64,000 bases of DNA from DATARH01 sp036268075 (GTDB lineage: Bacteria; Pseudomonadota; Alphaproteobacteria; ATCC43930; CGMCC-115725). Below, piece by piece: positions 16,472-24,693 of the stretch (its first letter is position 1; each line of letters starts with the position of its first letter). The notes beneath the pieces were generated by a model. That model worked only from the letters and a program-made list of their open reading frames with translations. It was not told the origin of the DNA and made no database searches. The DNA is taken from contig DATAUV010000140.1 in NCBI GenBank assembly GCA_036268075.1, positions 44,164 to 108,163 on the forward strand. The letters are read 5' to 3'. The translations under genes were made by a program, and so were the position numbers.

Positions 16472-17509
16472 TCACCACAGGCGATAGAATTTGAGCGCGG
16501 TGTCGTGGAACATCTTGTTCTTCTCGTCGTTGGAGTAGCCCTCCGAGACGCGCTTGAACGCGTTCCACAGATTGGCATAGCTGCACATGCCCTTGTCGAC
16601 CGGGAAGTTGCTTTCGAACATCGAGCGGTCGGGGCCGAACGCCTCGATGCAGGTGTTGAGATAGGGCGCCCAGGCCTTTGCGAGCTGCTCCGACGAGGGC
16701 GCCTTTTCCTGCTGCCCCATCTCGAACCCGATCAGCGACGGCATCCCGAGCCCGCCGAGCTTGATGTAGACGTTGGGGAATTGGCCGAGCTTCTGGATCT
16801 GCTTCCGCCATTCCGGGAACACCTCTTCCTGCTTCCCGGCATAGGGGCCGACCGCGAGCGACCCGCCGACATGGTTGAGGACGATTTTCGTTTCCGGGAA
16901 GGCGCCGGCCAGGCTGATCAGATCGCCAAGCTGGGTGTGGAACATCCAGGCCTCGAACGTCAGGTTCAGCGGCGCCAGCGCGGCGAATCCCTCGCGCCAC
17001 TGCGGGTTGACGTAAAGCCCCTCGCCCGACCCCGAGGTGAACACGCGAAGGCTCGGGTCGGTATGCCAGGTCGCGCCGTTGCGGATACCCCGAAACCGTC
17101 CGCCCGCGGCCACGATATGCTGTTCGAGGATGCCCTTGGCGCGGCTGCCGACGCGGAAATCGACATTGCCGATGATCCCGGCGCAGGCATGCGCGCCGCC
17201 GTACTTGCCGCTCTCGCTCATCGCCGCGACGCCGGCGACAAAGGTCGTCTCGCCGAGCGAGCGCGTCTCGGCCGGCCCGTCGGCGCGGTACATCTCGCGG
17301 CATTCGAGGAACACGGTCGCGCGGATGTTGTGGCCGCTCGACAAATCCTCGACCAGATCGTGCAGCAGATAGCGGCTCCCCGGCCGGTCCCACAAATGAT
17401 GATGCGGGTCGATGATCGGCCGATCCGGCTCCAGCGCCGCCTCCTGGGTCGCGGCGAGCCAATCCTTGCGGATCGGCAGATGGCGCTGCGGTGCGGTGGT
17501 CGACTGCAT
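16472..17509 (-). CDS. amidohydrolase-2 family metal hydrolase
   Basis: A 345-residue TIM-barrel amidohydrolase. The N-terminal metal motif is PIIDPHHHLWDRP (HxH), followed by a His in EAWMFHTQLGD, a His in IVLNHVGG and the end motif MFESNFPVDK. The family hydrolyses lactones or decarboxylates aromatic and dicarboxylic acids. GGAGGAACCG upstream fixes the start at 17509 (MQSTTAPQRH). It lies upstream of the thiolase-fold/DUF35 pair on the same strand, separated by a repeat, so it may belong to the same catabolic unit. Substrate cannot be assigned. Confidence 0.85.
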   Translation of the reverse strand: MQSTTAPQRHLPIRKDWLAATQEAALEPDRPIIDPHHHLWDRPGSRYLLHDLVEDLSSGHNIRATVFLECREMYRADGPAETRSLGETTFVAGVAAMSESGKYGGAHACAGIIGNVDFRVGSRAKGILEQHIVAAGGRFRGIRNGATWHTDPSLRVFTSGSGEGLYVNPQWREGFAALAPLNLTFEAWMFHTQLGDLISLAGAFPETKIVLNHVGGSLAVGPYAGKQEEVFPEWRKQIQKLGQFPNVYIKLGGLGMPSLIGFEMGQQEKAPSSEQLAKAWAPYLNTCIEAFGPDRSMFESNFPVDKGMCSYANLWNAFKRVSEGYSNDEKNKMFHDTALKFYRLW

Positions 17510-17659
17510 GCGGTTCCTCCCAATGGCCGAACGTTTGGTCAAGTCTGCGATGCCGGCGCGGCGAATGCTATGGTTTTGATGCGTCAGCGGGCCGAATTCG
17601 GGGGTAGAACGAAAGGCAATTTCACCTTACATTAGGGGAATTCTCCCGAGGAACCCAAG

Positions 17660-17914
17660 ATGAGCGCGACACTCACGGTCACTTCCAAAGGTCAGGTGAC
17701 GCTGCGCAAGGAACTGCTGCGGCATTTGGGGGTGCGTCCGGGCGAAAAGGTCGAGATCGACTTGTTGCCCGACGGCCGCGCGGAACTTCACGCCGCCAAA
17801 AAAACCGGCTCGATCGAGGATTTCATCGGTTGCGCCTATCGGCCCGGAACCAAGCCGCGGACGATCGAGCAGATCAACGAGGCAATCGCCAAGGGCTGGG
17901 CCGGCGAATTATGA
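17660..17914 (+). CDS. vapB: AbrB-type antitoxin (VapB-like), second pair
   Basis: An 84-residue protein with a clear SpoVT-AbrB domain at residues 4-45 (TVTSKGQVTLRKELLRHLGV, then GEKVEIDLLPDGR) and a C-terminal toxin-wrapping region. GAGGAA precedes the ATG. Its stop overlaps the toxin start as ATGA at 17911-17914. Just upstream, 17635-17650 contains the near-palindrome GGGGAATTCTCCC, a possible operator for autoregulation. Confidence 0.85.
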   Translation: MSATLTVTSKGQVTLRKELLRHLGVRPGEKVEIDLLPDGRAELHAAKKTGSIEDFIGCAYRPGTKPRTIEQINEAIAKGWAGEL

Positions 17915-18312
17915 AGGTCACGGCTGACACGAATGTACTTGTCCGCGCGGCGGTGCTGGACGAGCCGTCTCAGGCAGAGCGGGCCGCCGCGCTGCTGCGC
18001 GATGCGGAGCTGATCGTAGTGACCCTGCCGACGCTGTGTGAGTTCGCCTGGGTGTTGCGTGGCGCGTATCGATGGACGGCGCGTGATATCTTCGGTTTCA
18101 TCAGGAGCCTTATCGCCAGTCCCGCGGTCCGCGCTGACCAACCGGCGGTGGAGGCAGGGCTTGCGATGCTCGACGCCGGCGGCGATTTCGCCGATGGGGT
18201 CATCGCCTTTATGGGGCGTCAGATGGGTGGTATGGTCTTTGCCAGCTTCGACCGCAAGGCGGTCGCGCTGGTCGCGGCAGCCGGCGGCGAAACCCTCCTG
18301 CTCGAGGCCTAA
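17911..18312 (+). CDS. vapC: PIN-domain toxin (VapC-like), second pair
   Basis: A 133-residue PIN domain with the acidic set: Asp in VTADTNVLVRA (residue 5), Glu in TLCEFAWVL (about 44), Asp in DFADGVIAFMG (about 99) and Asp in ASFDRKAVAL (about 116). Start at 17911 follows from the ATGA coupling with the antitoxin. Its TAA lies inside a 4-base overlap with the convergent LLM oxidoreductase gene, the same arrangement as the first vapBC pair with its neighbour. Confidence 0.85.
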   Translation: MKVTADTNVLVRAAVLDEPSQAERAAALLRDAELIVVTLPTLCEFAWVLRGAYRWTARDIFGFIRSLIASPAVRADQPAVEAGLAMLDAGGDFADGVIAFMGRQMGGMVFASFDRKAVALVAAAGGETLLLEA

Positions 18313-19259
18313 ACTTTCGCCAGCACCCGTTCGCGGAACCCGGTCATCTCGGCGACGACTTCGCCCTCCTCCGGCCGCTCGAAGTCGAAGTCGATCGCGG
18401 TGACGCCCACGTCTTGGAGTGCATGGATGTCGCCGATGATGTCGCCGTCGGTGCCGGAGAAAAGGCGCCGCTCGCCGTCGCTGGCGAGGGGCGGCAGAGC
18501 CGAGCCGGTGCGCTTGACACGATAGGTCAGCGCCACCGCCTCGGGCGCGCGGCCGGCGGCGGCGGTGACCTGGCGCAAGCGGGCGACACCGGCGCGATAG
18601 CGCGGCAGGCTGTCCAGCAAATGCTGGTTGTTGGTGCCGATCGGATACCAGGCGTCGGCCAATTTGGCGGCCCGGCGCAAAGACGGGCCGCTTTCGCCGC
18701 CGACCCAGATCGGCAGCGGGTTCTGCGCCGGCTTCGGGTCGAGCACGAGCCGGTCGAACTGCACGTATTTGCCGGCGATCGTCGGCTTCTCTTCGGTCCA
18801 CAGCCGGCGGAACGCAGCGAGGTATTCGTCGGTGACGGCGCCGCGCTCGGCGAACGGAGTGGTCACCACGGCGTCGAATTCGGCCTTGAGCCAGCCGGCG
18901 CCTATTCCTACCGTGAGCCGGCCGCCTGAAAGAACATCGATCGTCGCCAGCGTCTTCGCGGTCAACACCGCCGGCCGGTGCGGCACGACCATTACCGCGA
19001 GCACGAGGCGCAGCCGCGACGTTGCCGCGGCGAGATAGGCGGTGCAGGCGAGCTGCTCGTGGCGGTACTGCGTGTCGTGGGAGTAGAACGCGCCGCTTTC
19101 GGAATAAGGGTAGCCCGGCTCGGCCATATCGGGCAGGACCAGGTGGTCGGTCACGGTCAGGTAGTCGTAGCCCAGCCTCTCGCCTTCGCGCGCGATGCGG
19201 GTCATGATCTCGGGCGCGGCCAGCGCCCCGCTGATCGGCAGGTTGAACCCGAACTGCAT
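18309..19259 (-). CDS. LLM-class flavin/F420-dependent oxidoreductase
   Basis: A 316-residue luciferase-like monooxygenase-fold protein: MQFGFNLPISG, YDYLTVTDHLVLP, TSRLRLVLAVMVVPHRPAVLTAKTLATIDVLSGGRLTVGIGAGW, and LPIWVGGESGPSLRRAAKLADAW. These are the standard blocks of the TIGR03619-like F420-dependent group. Whether it uses F420 or FMN cannot be told. The start at 19259 is supported by the family N-terminus. Its ATG overlaps the ATG of a rightward small membrane protein within the palindrome CATG at 19257-19260, so there is no intergenic promoter space between them. Confidence 0.85.
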   Translation of the reverse strand: MQFGFNLPISGALAAPEIMTRIAREGERLGYDYLTVTDHLVLPDMAEPGYPYSESGAFYSHDTQYRHEQLACTAYLAAATSRLRLVLAVMVVPHRPAVLTAKTLATIDVLSGGRLTVGIGAGWLKAEFDAVVTTPFAERGAVTDEYLAAFRRLWTEEKPTIAGKYVQFDRLVLDPKPAQNPLPIWVGGESGPSLRRAAKLADAWYPIGTNNQHLLDSLPRYRAGVARLRQVTAAAGRAPEAVALTYRVKRTGSALPPLASDGERRLFSGTDGDIIGDIHALQDVGVTAIDFDFERPEEGEVVAEMTGFRERVLAKV

Positions 19260-19464
19260 GAATACCTCCGCGTTGTTCTCGCTCGCGACCCGCGACGTGC
19301 TGTTCGGGATGAACGCGCTGACGCTGGGCGGCTTTGTGCTGATGGGGATCGGGCTCAACCTCAGCCGCGCCCGGCGCATCCGGCCGCCGCTGGCGTTCGC
19401 GCTGATGGGGGTCGGCACGCTCCTCGTCTTCGCCGGGGTCTATACGATGCAGCAGGCGGGTTGA
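19258..19464 (+). CDS. small two-helix membrane protein
   Basis: A 68-residue protein with two hydrophobic segments (FGMNALTLGGFVLMGIGL and PLAFALMGVGTLLVFAGV) joined by a basic loop RARRIR, which predicts a cytoplasmic loop. No family recognised. Its stop is directly followed by the convergent MOSC gene stop at 19466. The transmembrane pattern supports a real gene, but the shared start with the divergent LLM gene and the lack of a clear ribosome-binding site leave doubt. Confidence 0.5.
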   Translation: MNTSALFSLATRDVLFGMNALTLGGFVLMGIGLNLSRARRIRPPLAFALMGVGTLLVFAGVYTMQQAG

Positions 19465-19465
19465 G

Positions 19466-20008
19466 CTAGACTGCTTCGAGCTTCGTGTGTGGGCTCGGCG
19501 GCAATTCGACCGCAATAGCGTCGCCGGGACGGATTTCGCCGCCGACGATAACGATACCCATGATCCCGGCCTTGCGCACGAGATTGCCCTCGGCGTCGCG
19601 GTCGAGCGTCGCCGCCATCAGCCCGGGGCGGAGGCCGTTGAGCTGGTGGCACGGGTTGCGCAACCCCGTCACCTCGACCACCGCCGCCGCGCCGAGCCGC
19701 AACCGCGCCCCGGTCGGCAGGCCGAGCAGGTCGACCCCCCGCGTCGTTACGTTCTCGCCCATCTCCCCGGGCGCCAGCTCTAACCCGGCCGCGCGCAATT
19801 CGTCATGCAGCTCGGCATGGATCAGGTGCACCTGGCGGAGGTTCGGCACGGTCGGGTCCTTCGCCACGCGCGAGCGATGCTTGACCGTGACCCCCAGATG
19901 CGCATCGCCGTCGACCCCCAGCCCTTCGCGCAGCGTGATGCTGCCCTCACGGGGCTTCGACATCGTGTGCGTCCCGCTGCGGCTGACCGCCGTCACTACC
20001 CCGGTCAT
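19466..20008 (-). CDS. MOSC-domain protein
   Basis: About 180 residues forming one MOSC (molybdenum cofactor sulfurase C-terminal) domain. Landmarks are GLGVDGDAHLG, LRQVHLIHAELHDELRAAG, PGEMGENVTTRGVDLLGLP, and TGLRNPCHQLNGL with the conserved Cys. Family members bind sulfur or molybdenum cofactor and detoxify N-hydroxylated compounds. ATG at 20008 used; a GTG at 20017, immediately after the stop of the upstream TPR gene, is an equally possible start. The two genes are clearly cotranscribed. Confidence 0.8.
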   Translation of the reverse strand: MTGVVTAVSRSGTHTMSKPREGSITLREGLGVDGDAHLGVTVKHRSRVAKDPTVPNLRQVHLIHAELHDELRAAGLELAPGEMGENVTTRGVDLLGLPTGARLRLGAAAVVEVTGLRNPCHQLNGLRPGLMAATLDRDAEGNLVRKAGIMGIVIVGGEIRPGDAIAVELPPSPHTKLEAV

Positions 20009-20017
20009 CGTCTGCAC

Positions 20018-21340
20018 CTATGCCGCCAACGCTTCGGCGCGGCGGAGAAAGCTGCGGCTCGGGGTGCTACGGGGGCGGGTGCCGAGGCGCTCGTGTGCGA
20101 GTGACAGGGCGATGTCGCGGCGGCCGGCGCGGATCGCGGCCTCGGCGAGCGTCCAGGTGACGACGTCGCGCTGGGCATGGCTGCCGCCGATCTGCCAGAG
20201 ATCGGTGCGGGTTTTCAACAGCGGCTCCATGGCCGCATCGTAGGCGCCGCGGCGGAACGCCATCAGCCCCTCGACGACCGGAACGCCGACCGCGCGATAG
20301 AGCCCGGCAGCCTCGACCGGGCTCGCCGCCGTGTCGCGCATCGCCGCAAGGCGGCGCTCGACCAGCGCCTCCCGCCCGGCGCCGAGTTCCGCCATCGCGG
20401 CGTGGATGTCGGTGAAGACGAGGCATTTGCCGTCGGCATGGCCTTCCCACAGCCCCAGCAGCTCCTGCCAGCGCCCGCCGATGTCGCAGCCGAGCGTGTC
20501 GAGCCGCCACAGCAGCGCCGAGGCGTTGGTCAGGCTGTTGCCAAGCCGGCGCTGCGTCGCGCGGATCGGGCTGTCATAAAGCGCGAGCGCGGCCTCGTAC
20601 TGCCCGAGCTCGAGGTGGAACAGTGCCCGGTGCCACCAGATATGCACCTGGTTGGTGTGGGTCGGGGTCGACCACAGGGGTTCGCGCGCCGCCATCCAGC
20701 CGAGCCCGTCTTGCGGCCGGCCGGTCATTTCCATGACGTGCGAGACCGTGTGGTGCGGCCAGAAGCTGGTGGGTTCGAGCTCGGCCGCCTCGCGCGATTC
20801 GGCCTCGGCCCGGGCATAGTCGCCGGCTTCCTCGGCGCCAAAGGCATGATAGGCGAGCATCGTCGCATAGCCCGGCTGGTCCTTCGTCCAGCGCGGCAGC
20901 GCCCGCGCCGAGCGGTCCCGGACCCAGGGGAAACGGCCGAGGAAGCCATCGGCGAGCGCCGCCGCCTGATGCGCCAACAGGTCATACGGGTGGCTCATCA
21001 GGTGCCGGTCGAGCACCGCGACCGCGGCGGCGCGGGCGCCGTCGGCCTGATGCGACACGGCGGCGAAATGCGCCTCCTCGCGCTCGTTCTTCGGCAATGG
21101 CCGGGCCGTCTCGATCAGCGCCTTGGCCTGGATCATCAGCCCCGGGTCGTTGGCCATCGTCAAAAGCCAGGCCTTGCCGAGATGCGCCATGACAAAATCC
21201 GGCGACTCCTCCCGCGCCATGTCGAACGCGCCGACCGCGTCGCCGTGGACGAGGGTGAACGCGCGGATCGCCTCGTCATAGGCGGCGACGGCGGTGGGGG
21301 TCGCGCCGGAAAGGGCGTGGCCTTGGGCGTCCTGGCTCAT
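20018..21340 (-). CDS. TPR protein, TTC38-like
   Basis: A 440-residue all-helical protein of the bacterial TTC38 (tetratricopeptide repeat protein 38) family: HPYDLLAHQAAALADGFLGR, YHAFGAEEAGDYARAE, FWPHHTVSHVMEMTGRPQDG, and VHIWWHRALFHLELGQY are characteristic. No signal peptide. Function unknown in bacteria; probable protein interaction scaffold. Stop abuts the MOSC gene. Confidence 0.8.
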   Translation of the reverse strand: MSQDAQGHALSGATPTAVAAYDEAIRAFTLVHGDAVGAFDMAREESPDFVMAHLGKAWLLTMANDPGLMIQAKALIETARPLPKNEREEAHFAAVSHQADGARAAAVAVLDRHLMSHPYDLLAHQAAALADGFLGRFPWVRDRSARALPRWTKDQPGYATMLAYHAFGAEEAGDYARAEAESREAAELEPTSFWPHHTVSHVMEMTGRPQDGLGWMAAREPLWSTPTHTNQVHIWWHRALFHLELGQYEAALALYDSPIRATQRRLGNSLTNASALLWRLDTLGCDIGGRWQELLGLWEGHADGKCLVFTDIHAAMAELGAGREALVERRLAAMRDTAASPVEAAGLYRAVGVPVVEGLMAFRRGAYDAAMEPLLKTRTDLWQIGGSHAQRDVVTWTLAEAAIRAGRRDIALSLAHERLGTRPRSTPSRSFLRRAEALAA

Positions 21341-21359
21341 GGCGGCTCCGCGGTAGGAA

Positions 21360-21434
21360 TGGTGCCCCGAGTCGGATTTGAACCAACGGCCTACCGCTTA
21401 CGAAGCGGTTGCTCTACCGCTGAGCTATCGGGGC
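21360..21434 (-). tRNA. tRNA-Thr (anticodon CGT)
   Basis: On the minus strand a full cloverleaf reads from GCCCCGA at the 5' end (21434) to the pairing TCGGGGC, a discriminator A and an encoded CCA (21362-21360). The anticodon stem ACCGC/GCGGT encloses the 7-base loop TTCGTAA, giving CGT, which reads ACG (Thr). The T loop GGTTCAAATCC and D loop AGCTCAGCGGTAGAG are intact. It lies between the TPR gene and hemY, all leftward. Confidence 0.95.
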
Positions 21435-21465
21435 GAAAGCCATGCCGGCGAATGGCCTACTTAGC

Positions 21466-22854
21466 TCATTGTCGCTGCGCCGCCAAGCTGTTCGGCGGCG
21501 GCAGGCGCAGCGCGGGCGGTAGAGCGGGCGCGGGACCGGTCATGACCGGGCGCGGCGGCGCAGTGCCTTGCCGCCAGGCGAGCGTGTCGAACCCGCCGCA
21601 ATCGGGGCACAGCGCATGCCAGACCGGCCCTTCGCCGCCGCAGCTTGTGCAGACATAGCGCGGGTCGGGCGGGGCGGTGACGGCGCGGTCGAGCCACTCG
21701 CGGGCGGCGGCCGAATCGTTGTGCTCGCTGTCTTCGAGCCGCGCCATCAGCCGGCAGAGGCGGCGCGAGGGGCCGGGCGGCGGGGCGGCCGCGACCGCCA
21801 GTGCCAGGTGACGCCGCGCCTCGCCCCATAACCGCGCCGCGAGCGCTGCCTCGGCGACGATGACGTGGCTGTCCTCGAAATCCGGGTTCTCGCCGGCGAG
21901 GCGCTGGGCTGAGGCGAGCCGGGTCAGCGGCGCCTCGTCAGGGTGCAAGCCTTCGTAGAGCCGCGCCAGCTCGGGGTGCGGGGCGTTGCACCAGGCGCGC
22001 TCGATTGCCTTCCCGGCAGCGCGGGTGCGGCCGAGCGCGACCAGCGCCTCGGCCTCGCGGCACGATGGCGCGGCGCGGGAAGGGGTCAGCCTCACCGCTT
22101 GCGCTGCGAGCGAGGCGGCCGTGCGCAACTCGCCGCGCCGCTCGGCCGCCCGACTCAGCTCGACGAGGATCGCGCTGCGGTGCCGGCGGGCGCGCTCATT
22201 CGGCACGATATGGCGTCGCGCGGCGTCGGCCAGCGTGTCGCGCGCCTCCTCCCAGCGCCCGCCGCGCAATTGCAGGTCCAGCACGCCCTCGACCGCCCAG
22301 GGCAGGAGCGGCCGCAGCCGGCGCGCACGCTCGGCGAGGTCGAGCGCGGCGGCATGGTCGCCCGCGCGCATGGCCTCGATAAAAAGCCCGCGCAGGCCGA
22401 GCAGCGCGGTCTCCGGTTGCTCCAGCATCGCGGCTTGCAGCCGGTGGGCGGCCGCCCCATCGCCGTCAAGCTCGGCCGACTGTGCCGACAGCGCCAAGGT
22501 CAGCGGCGCGTCGTCGAGCAGCGTCGCCGCGCGGCGGGCGGCGCGCTGGGCTTCGAGCGAATCACCGGCGGCGAGCGCGGCGAACCCGCCGGCGAGCGCC
22601 GTATACCCAGCCCGCAGCCGCCGCTCGCGCCGGCGTCGCCCGAAACTGCCCGGCATCCGCACCAGTCCGCGCATGATCGAGCCCAGCGTCAGCAGCACCG
22701 CGACGATCGCGAACACCGCCGCGACGAGGACCCCGACCGAGCTTTCGATCTCCCACCCCTGCCAGGTGATGTCGACCTGCCCCGGATGGTCGGCGACATA
22801 GGCCGCCGTCACGACGAACACCGCGATCAGGATCAGCGCGATCGGAATGCGCAT
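21466..22854 (-). CDS. hemY: HemY-like inner-membrane TPR protein of the heme operon
   Basis: A 462-residue protein with two N-terminal membrane helices (IPIALILIAVFVVTAAYVA and VGVLVAAVFAIVAVLLTLG), between them DITWQGWEIESSVG typical of HemY, then a helical TPR body to about residue 400. A C-terminal CxxC pair of motifs (YVCTSCGGEG, HALCPDCGGFD) looks like a small zinc ribbon, as in several alphaproteobacterial HemY proteins. HemY follows hemD in many proteobacteria and is linked to porphyrin metabolism; the exact role is not settled. It overlaps the stop of the mitofilin-like gene by one base (TGATG). Confidence 0.85.
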   Translation of the reverse strand: MRIPIALILIAVFVVTAAYVADHPGQVDITWQGWEIESSVGVLVAAVFAIVAVLLTLGSIMRGLVRMPGSFGRRRRERRLRAGYTALAGGFAALAAGDSLEAQRAARRAATLLDDAPLTLALSAQSAELDGDGAAAHRLQAAMLEQPETALLGLRGLFIEAMRAGDHAAALDLAERARRLRPLLPWAVEGVLDLQLRGGRWEEARDTLADAARRHIVPNERARRHRSAILVELSRAAERRGELRTAASLAAQAVRLTPSRAAPSCREAEALVALGRTRAAGKAIERAWCNAPHPELARLYEGLHPDEAPLTRLASAQRLAGENPDFEDSHVIVAEAALAARLWGEARRHLALAVAAAPPPGPSRRLCRLMARLEDSEHNDSAAAREWLDRAVTAPPDPRYVCTSCGGEGPVWHALCPDCGGFDTLAWRQGTAPPRPVMTGPAPALPPALRLPPPNSLAAQRQ

Positions 22855-23849
22855 CAGCCGGGCGGCTTGGTGTTGGCGGCGTTGCCGAGCCGCGCCGCCA
22901 GCAAGGTGGTGATCTTGTGCAGCGCCTCCTCGACCTGCAGCCGCGCCGTCGCGAGCTGCAGCCAGGGTTTCGCCGTGTCGGCATCGGACAGCTTGCGCAC
23001 AGCATCGACCGCGCTCGCGAGATCACCCTGCGCCATCGCCTTCTCGGCGGACGTCATGGCGATCTGGTCGGGGGTCTGCCCGGCGCCGTCGATCCGACGG
23101 ATCGTCACCAGACCGCGCAGTTGCGCCCATACCCGGCCGGTCCACCCGTCTTTGGCCGGAGGTGCCGCGACTGTTGCGACCTTGCCGGCGAGCGCATGCA
23201 GCTCACGCGCGAGAACCGCGCGGCTGGCGACGCCGTCGATCGCCGGCTGCTCCAGCGGTGCGGCGGCGGCGGCGAGCTCGGGCCGGGTTTTGGCGAGCGC
23301 GGCGAATTCCTCGTACTCGGCCGGGAACGGGTGGGCGATGCGCACGGCCTCGCCGATCTGCAAGGAGAGCAGCGCCAGCGCCGCGTCGGTCGGGTCGCCG
23401 GCCTGCCGCGCCTGGACGGTCTTGTCGAGCGCGTCGAGGCGGGTCGATACCCCCGCGATCTGCTGCTGGATGCCGGACAGGTCGGGTGGTGGCGGCGGCG
23501 GCTTGGTTTCGAGCGCGTGGATGCGCTGGTCGAGTTGGCCCAGCGTGCTCTTTTCGGCGCTGCCGGCAGTGGCGAGCGCCTTGCTCTGTCCGGCCTGGGC
23601 CGCCTCGACCCGATCGAGGCGGGCCGCGAGCGCCTGGACCTCGTCGCTTTTGGCCGACGAACCCCAAGGCAGCGCCGACATCAGTTCCGGCGTCCAGAAC
23701 ACCGCCGCCGCGATCACCGCGACGACGACTGCGAGGCCGATAGCCAATACCAGCGCCGCGCGGCGTCGCCGCTGCACCGGCGCGGGTGGCGGCGGCAGGG
23801 CAGGCCCGGCGACCGGCTCCGCGATCGGCTCCGCGATCGGCTCGGTCAT
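22854..23849 (-). CDS. mitofilin-like inner-membrane protein (COG4223 type)
   Basis: A 331-residue protein: Pro-rich cytoplasmic N-terminus (residues 1-27), basic patch RRRR, one membrane helix (AALVLAIGLAVVVAVIAAAVFW), then a long periplasmic coiled coil (about residues 65-145) and a helical C-terminal domain related to mitofilin/Mic60. Between hemD and hemY this is a known alphaproteobacterial arrangement; the family is linked to intracytoplasmic membrane shape and heme metabolism. Start at 23849 overlaps the hemD stop (ATGA). The N-terminus has a short tandem repeat EPIAEPIAEP encoded by near-identical 12-base units. Confidence 0.85.
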   Translation of the reverse strand: MTEPIAEPIAEPVAGPALPPPPAPVQRRRRAALVLAIGLAVVVAVIAAAVFWTPELMSALPWGSSAKSDEVQALAARLDRVEAAQAGQSKALATAGSAEKSTLGQLDQRIHALETKPPPPPPDLSGIQQQIAGVSTRLDALDKTVQARQAGDPTDAALALLSLQIGEAVRIAHPFPAEYEEFAALAKTRPELAAAAAPLEQPAIDGVASRAVLARELHALAGKVATVAAPPAKDGWTGRVWAQLRGLVTIRRIDGAGQTPDQIAMTSAEKAMAQGDLASAVDAVRKLSDADTAKPWLQLATARLQVEEALHKITTLLAARLGNAANTKPPG

Positions 23850-24619
23850 GGCGCCGCGGTCTCGATCAGCGCGTCGACCCGGTCGATCAGCGCATCGACC
23901 CGGTCGAGCAGGGCCGCCTGGGTTGGAATGGAGGCGACCGCGCGCTCGCGGAAATTCAGTCGAATCAACGCGGCGTCGGCGGCCGGGCTGATCGACAATG
24001 CGATGACCGTGCCAAGTCCATTGGCAATGCCGCCGGCGATGGCCAGGCGAGCGAAGATCGCGGCGGTGCGCGGCGAAAAGAACAGCGCCAGTGAAATTCC
24101 GCCATCCGCCAGCGCCGCCGTCGTGGCGGGGGTCAGCGCGGTCGCTGCCTGAGCCTCGTAGAGCACGGTCCGCTCGATCGTGAAGCCGGCGGCCCCCAGA
24201 TCGCCGGCGAGATCGCCCGCGACGGCCGTGCCCGCGACATGCAGAAGCCTTCCGTCGGCTGGCTTCAGCCGGCGGCGCACCAGCCTGGCCAGATCGCCGA
24301 CATCGCCGCCGGCGCTCTCGACCTCGTCGAACCCTTCGGCACGCGCCCGGGCGGCGGTGGCATCGCCGACAGCGAACAGACGCATCGCCCGCTCCACGGT
24401 CGCTGTGGCGAGGGCGCGCACGCCGTTGGCGCTCGTGCACAACACCGCCTGCACCCCGGCAAAATCGGGCGCCGGCCGGCCGAGCAGGCGGATTTCCAGC
24501 AGCGGCTCGATCACGGCCTCGATCCCGCGCCGCGCCAGTGCCGCGGTCAGCTCGCCCGCCTCGGGCCGAGGGCGGGTGACGAGGGCGCGGAGCGGGGGGC
24601 GTTTGGGGATCGCCGGCAT
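23846..24619 (-). CDS. hemD: uroporphyrinogen-III synthase
   Basis: A 257-residue HemD. Recognisable blocks: RALVTRPRPEAGELTAALARRG, CTSANGVRALA, FAVGDATAARARAEGF, AGTAVAGDLAGDLGAAGF, and SLALFFSPRTAAIFARL. It closes hydroxymethylbilane to uroporphyrinogen III. First gene of the leftward hemD / mitofilin / hemY operon. The usual upstream partner hemC is absent; the neighbour is a divergent MmgE/PrpD gene. The C-terminus has a duplicated heptad-like unit (DRVDALI twice), encoded by a short DNA tandem repeat at about 23870-23915. Confidence 0.85.
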   Translation of the reverse strand: MPAIPKRPPLRALVTRPRPEAGELTAALARRGIEAVIEPLLEIRLLGRPAPDFAGVQAVLCTSANGVRALATATVERAMRLFAVGDATAARARAEGFDEVESAGGDVGDLARLVRRRLKPADGRLLHVAGTAVAGDLAGDLGAAGFTIERTVLYEAQAATALTPATTAALADGGISLALFFSPRTAAIFARLAIAGGIANGLGTVIALSISPAADAALIRLNFRERAVASIPTQAALLDRVDALIDRVDALIETAAP

Positions 24620-24693
24620 GGACCTTCATCGCCTAAGATCGCGCGCGACACAAGCCGCGGCGGCGCTTTGCCGTCGCCGAAACGGAGTAGGCG

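Noticed and set aside
21360..21434. tRNA-Thr as an integration site for a mobile element
   Set aside because: No integrase, no direct repeat of the tRNA 3' end and no change in composition beside it.
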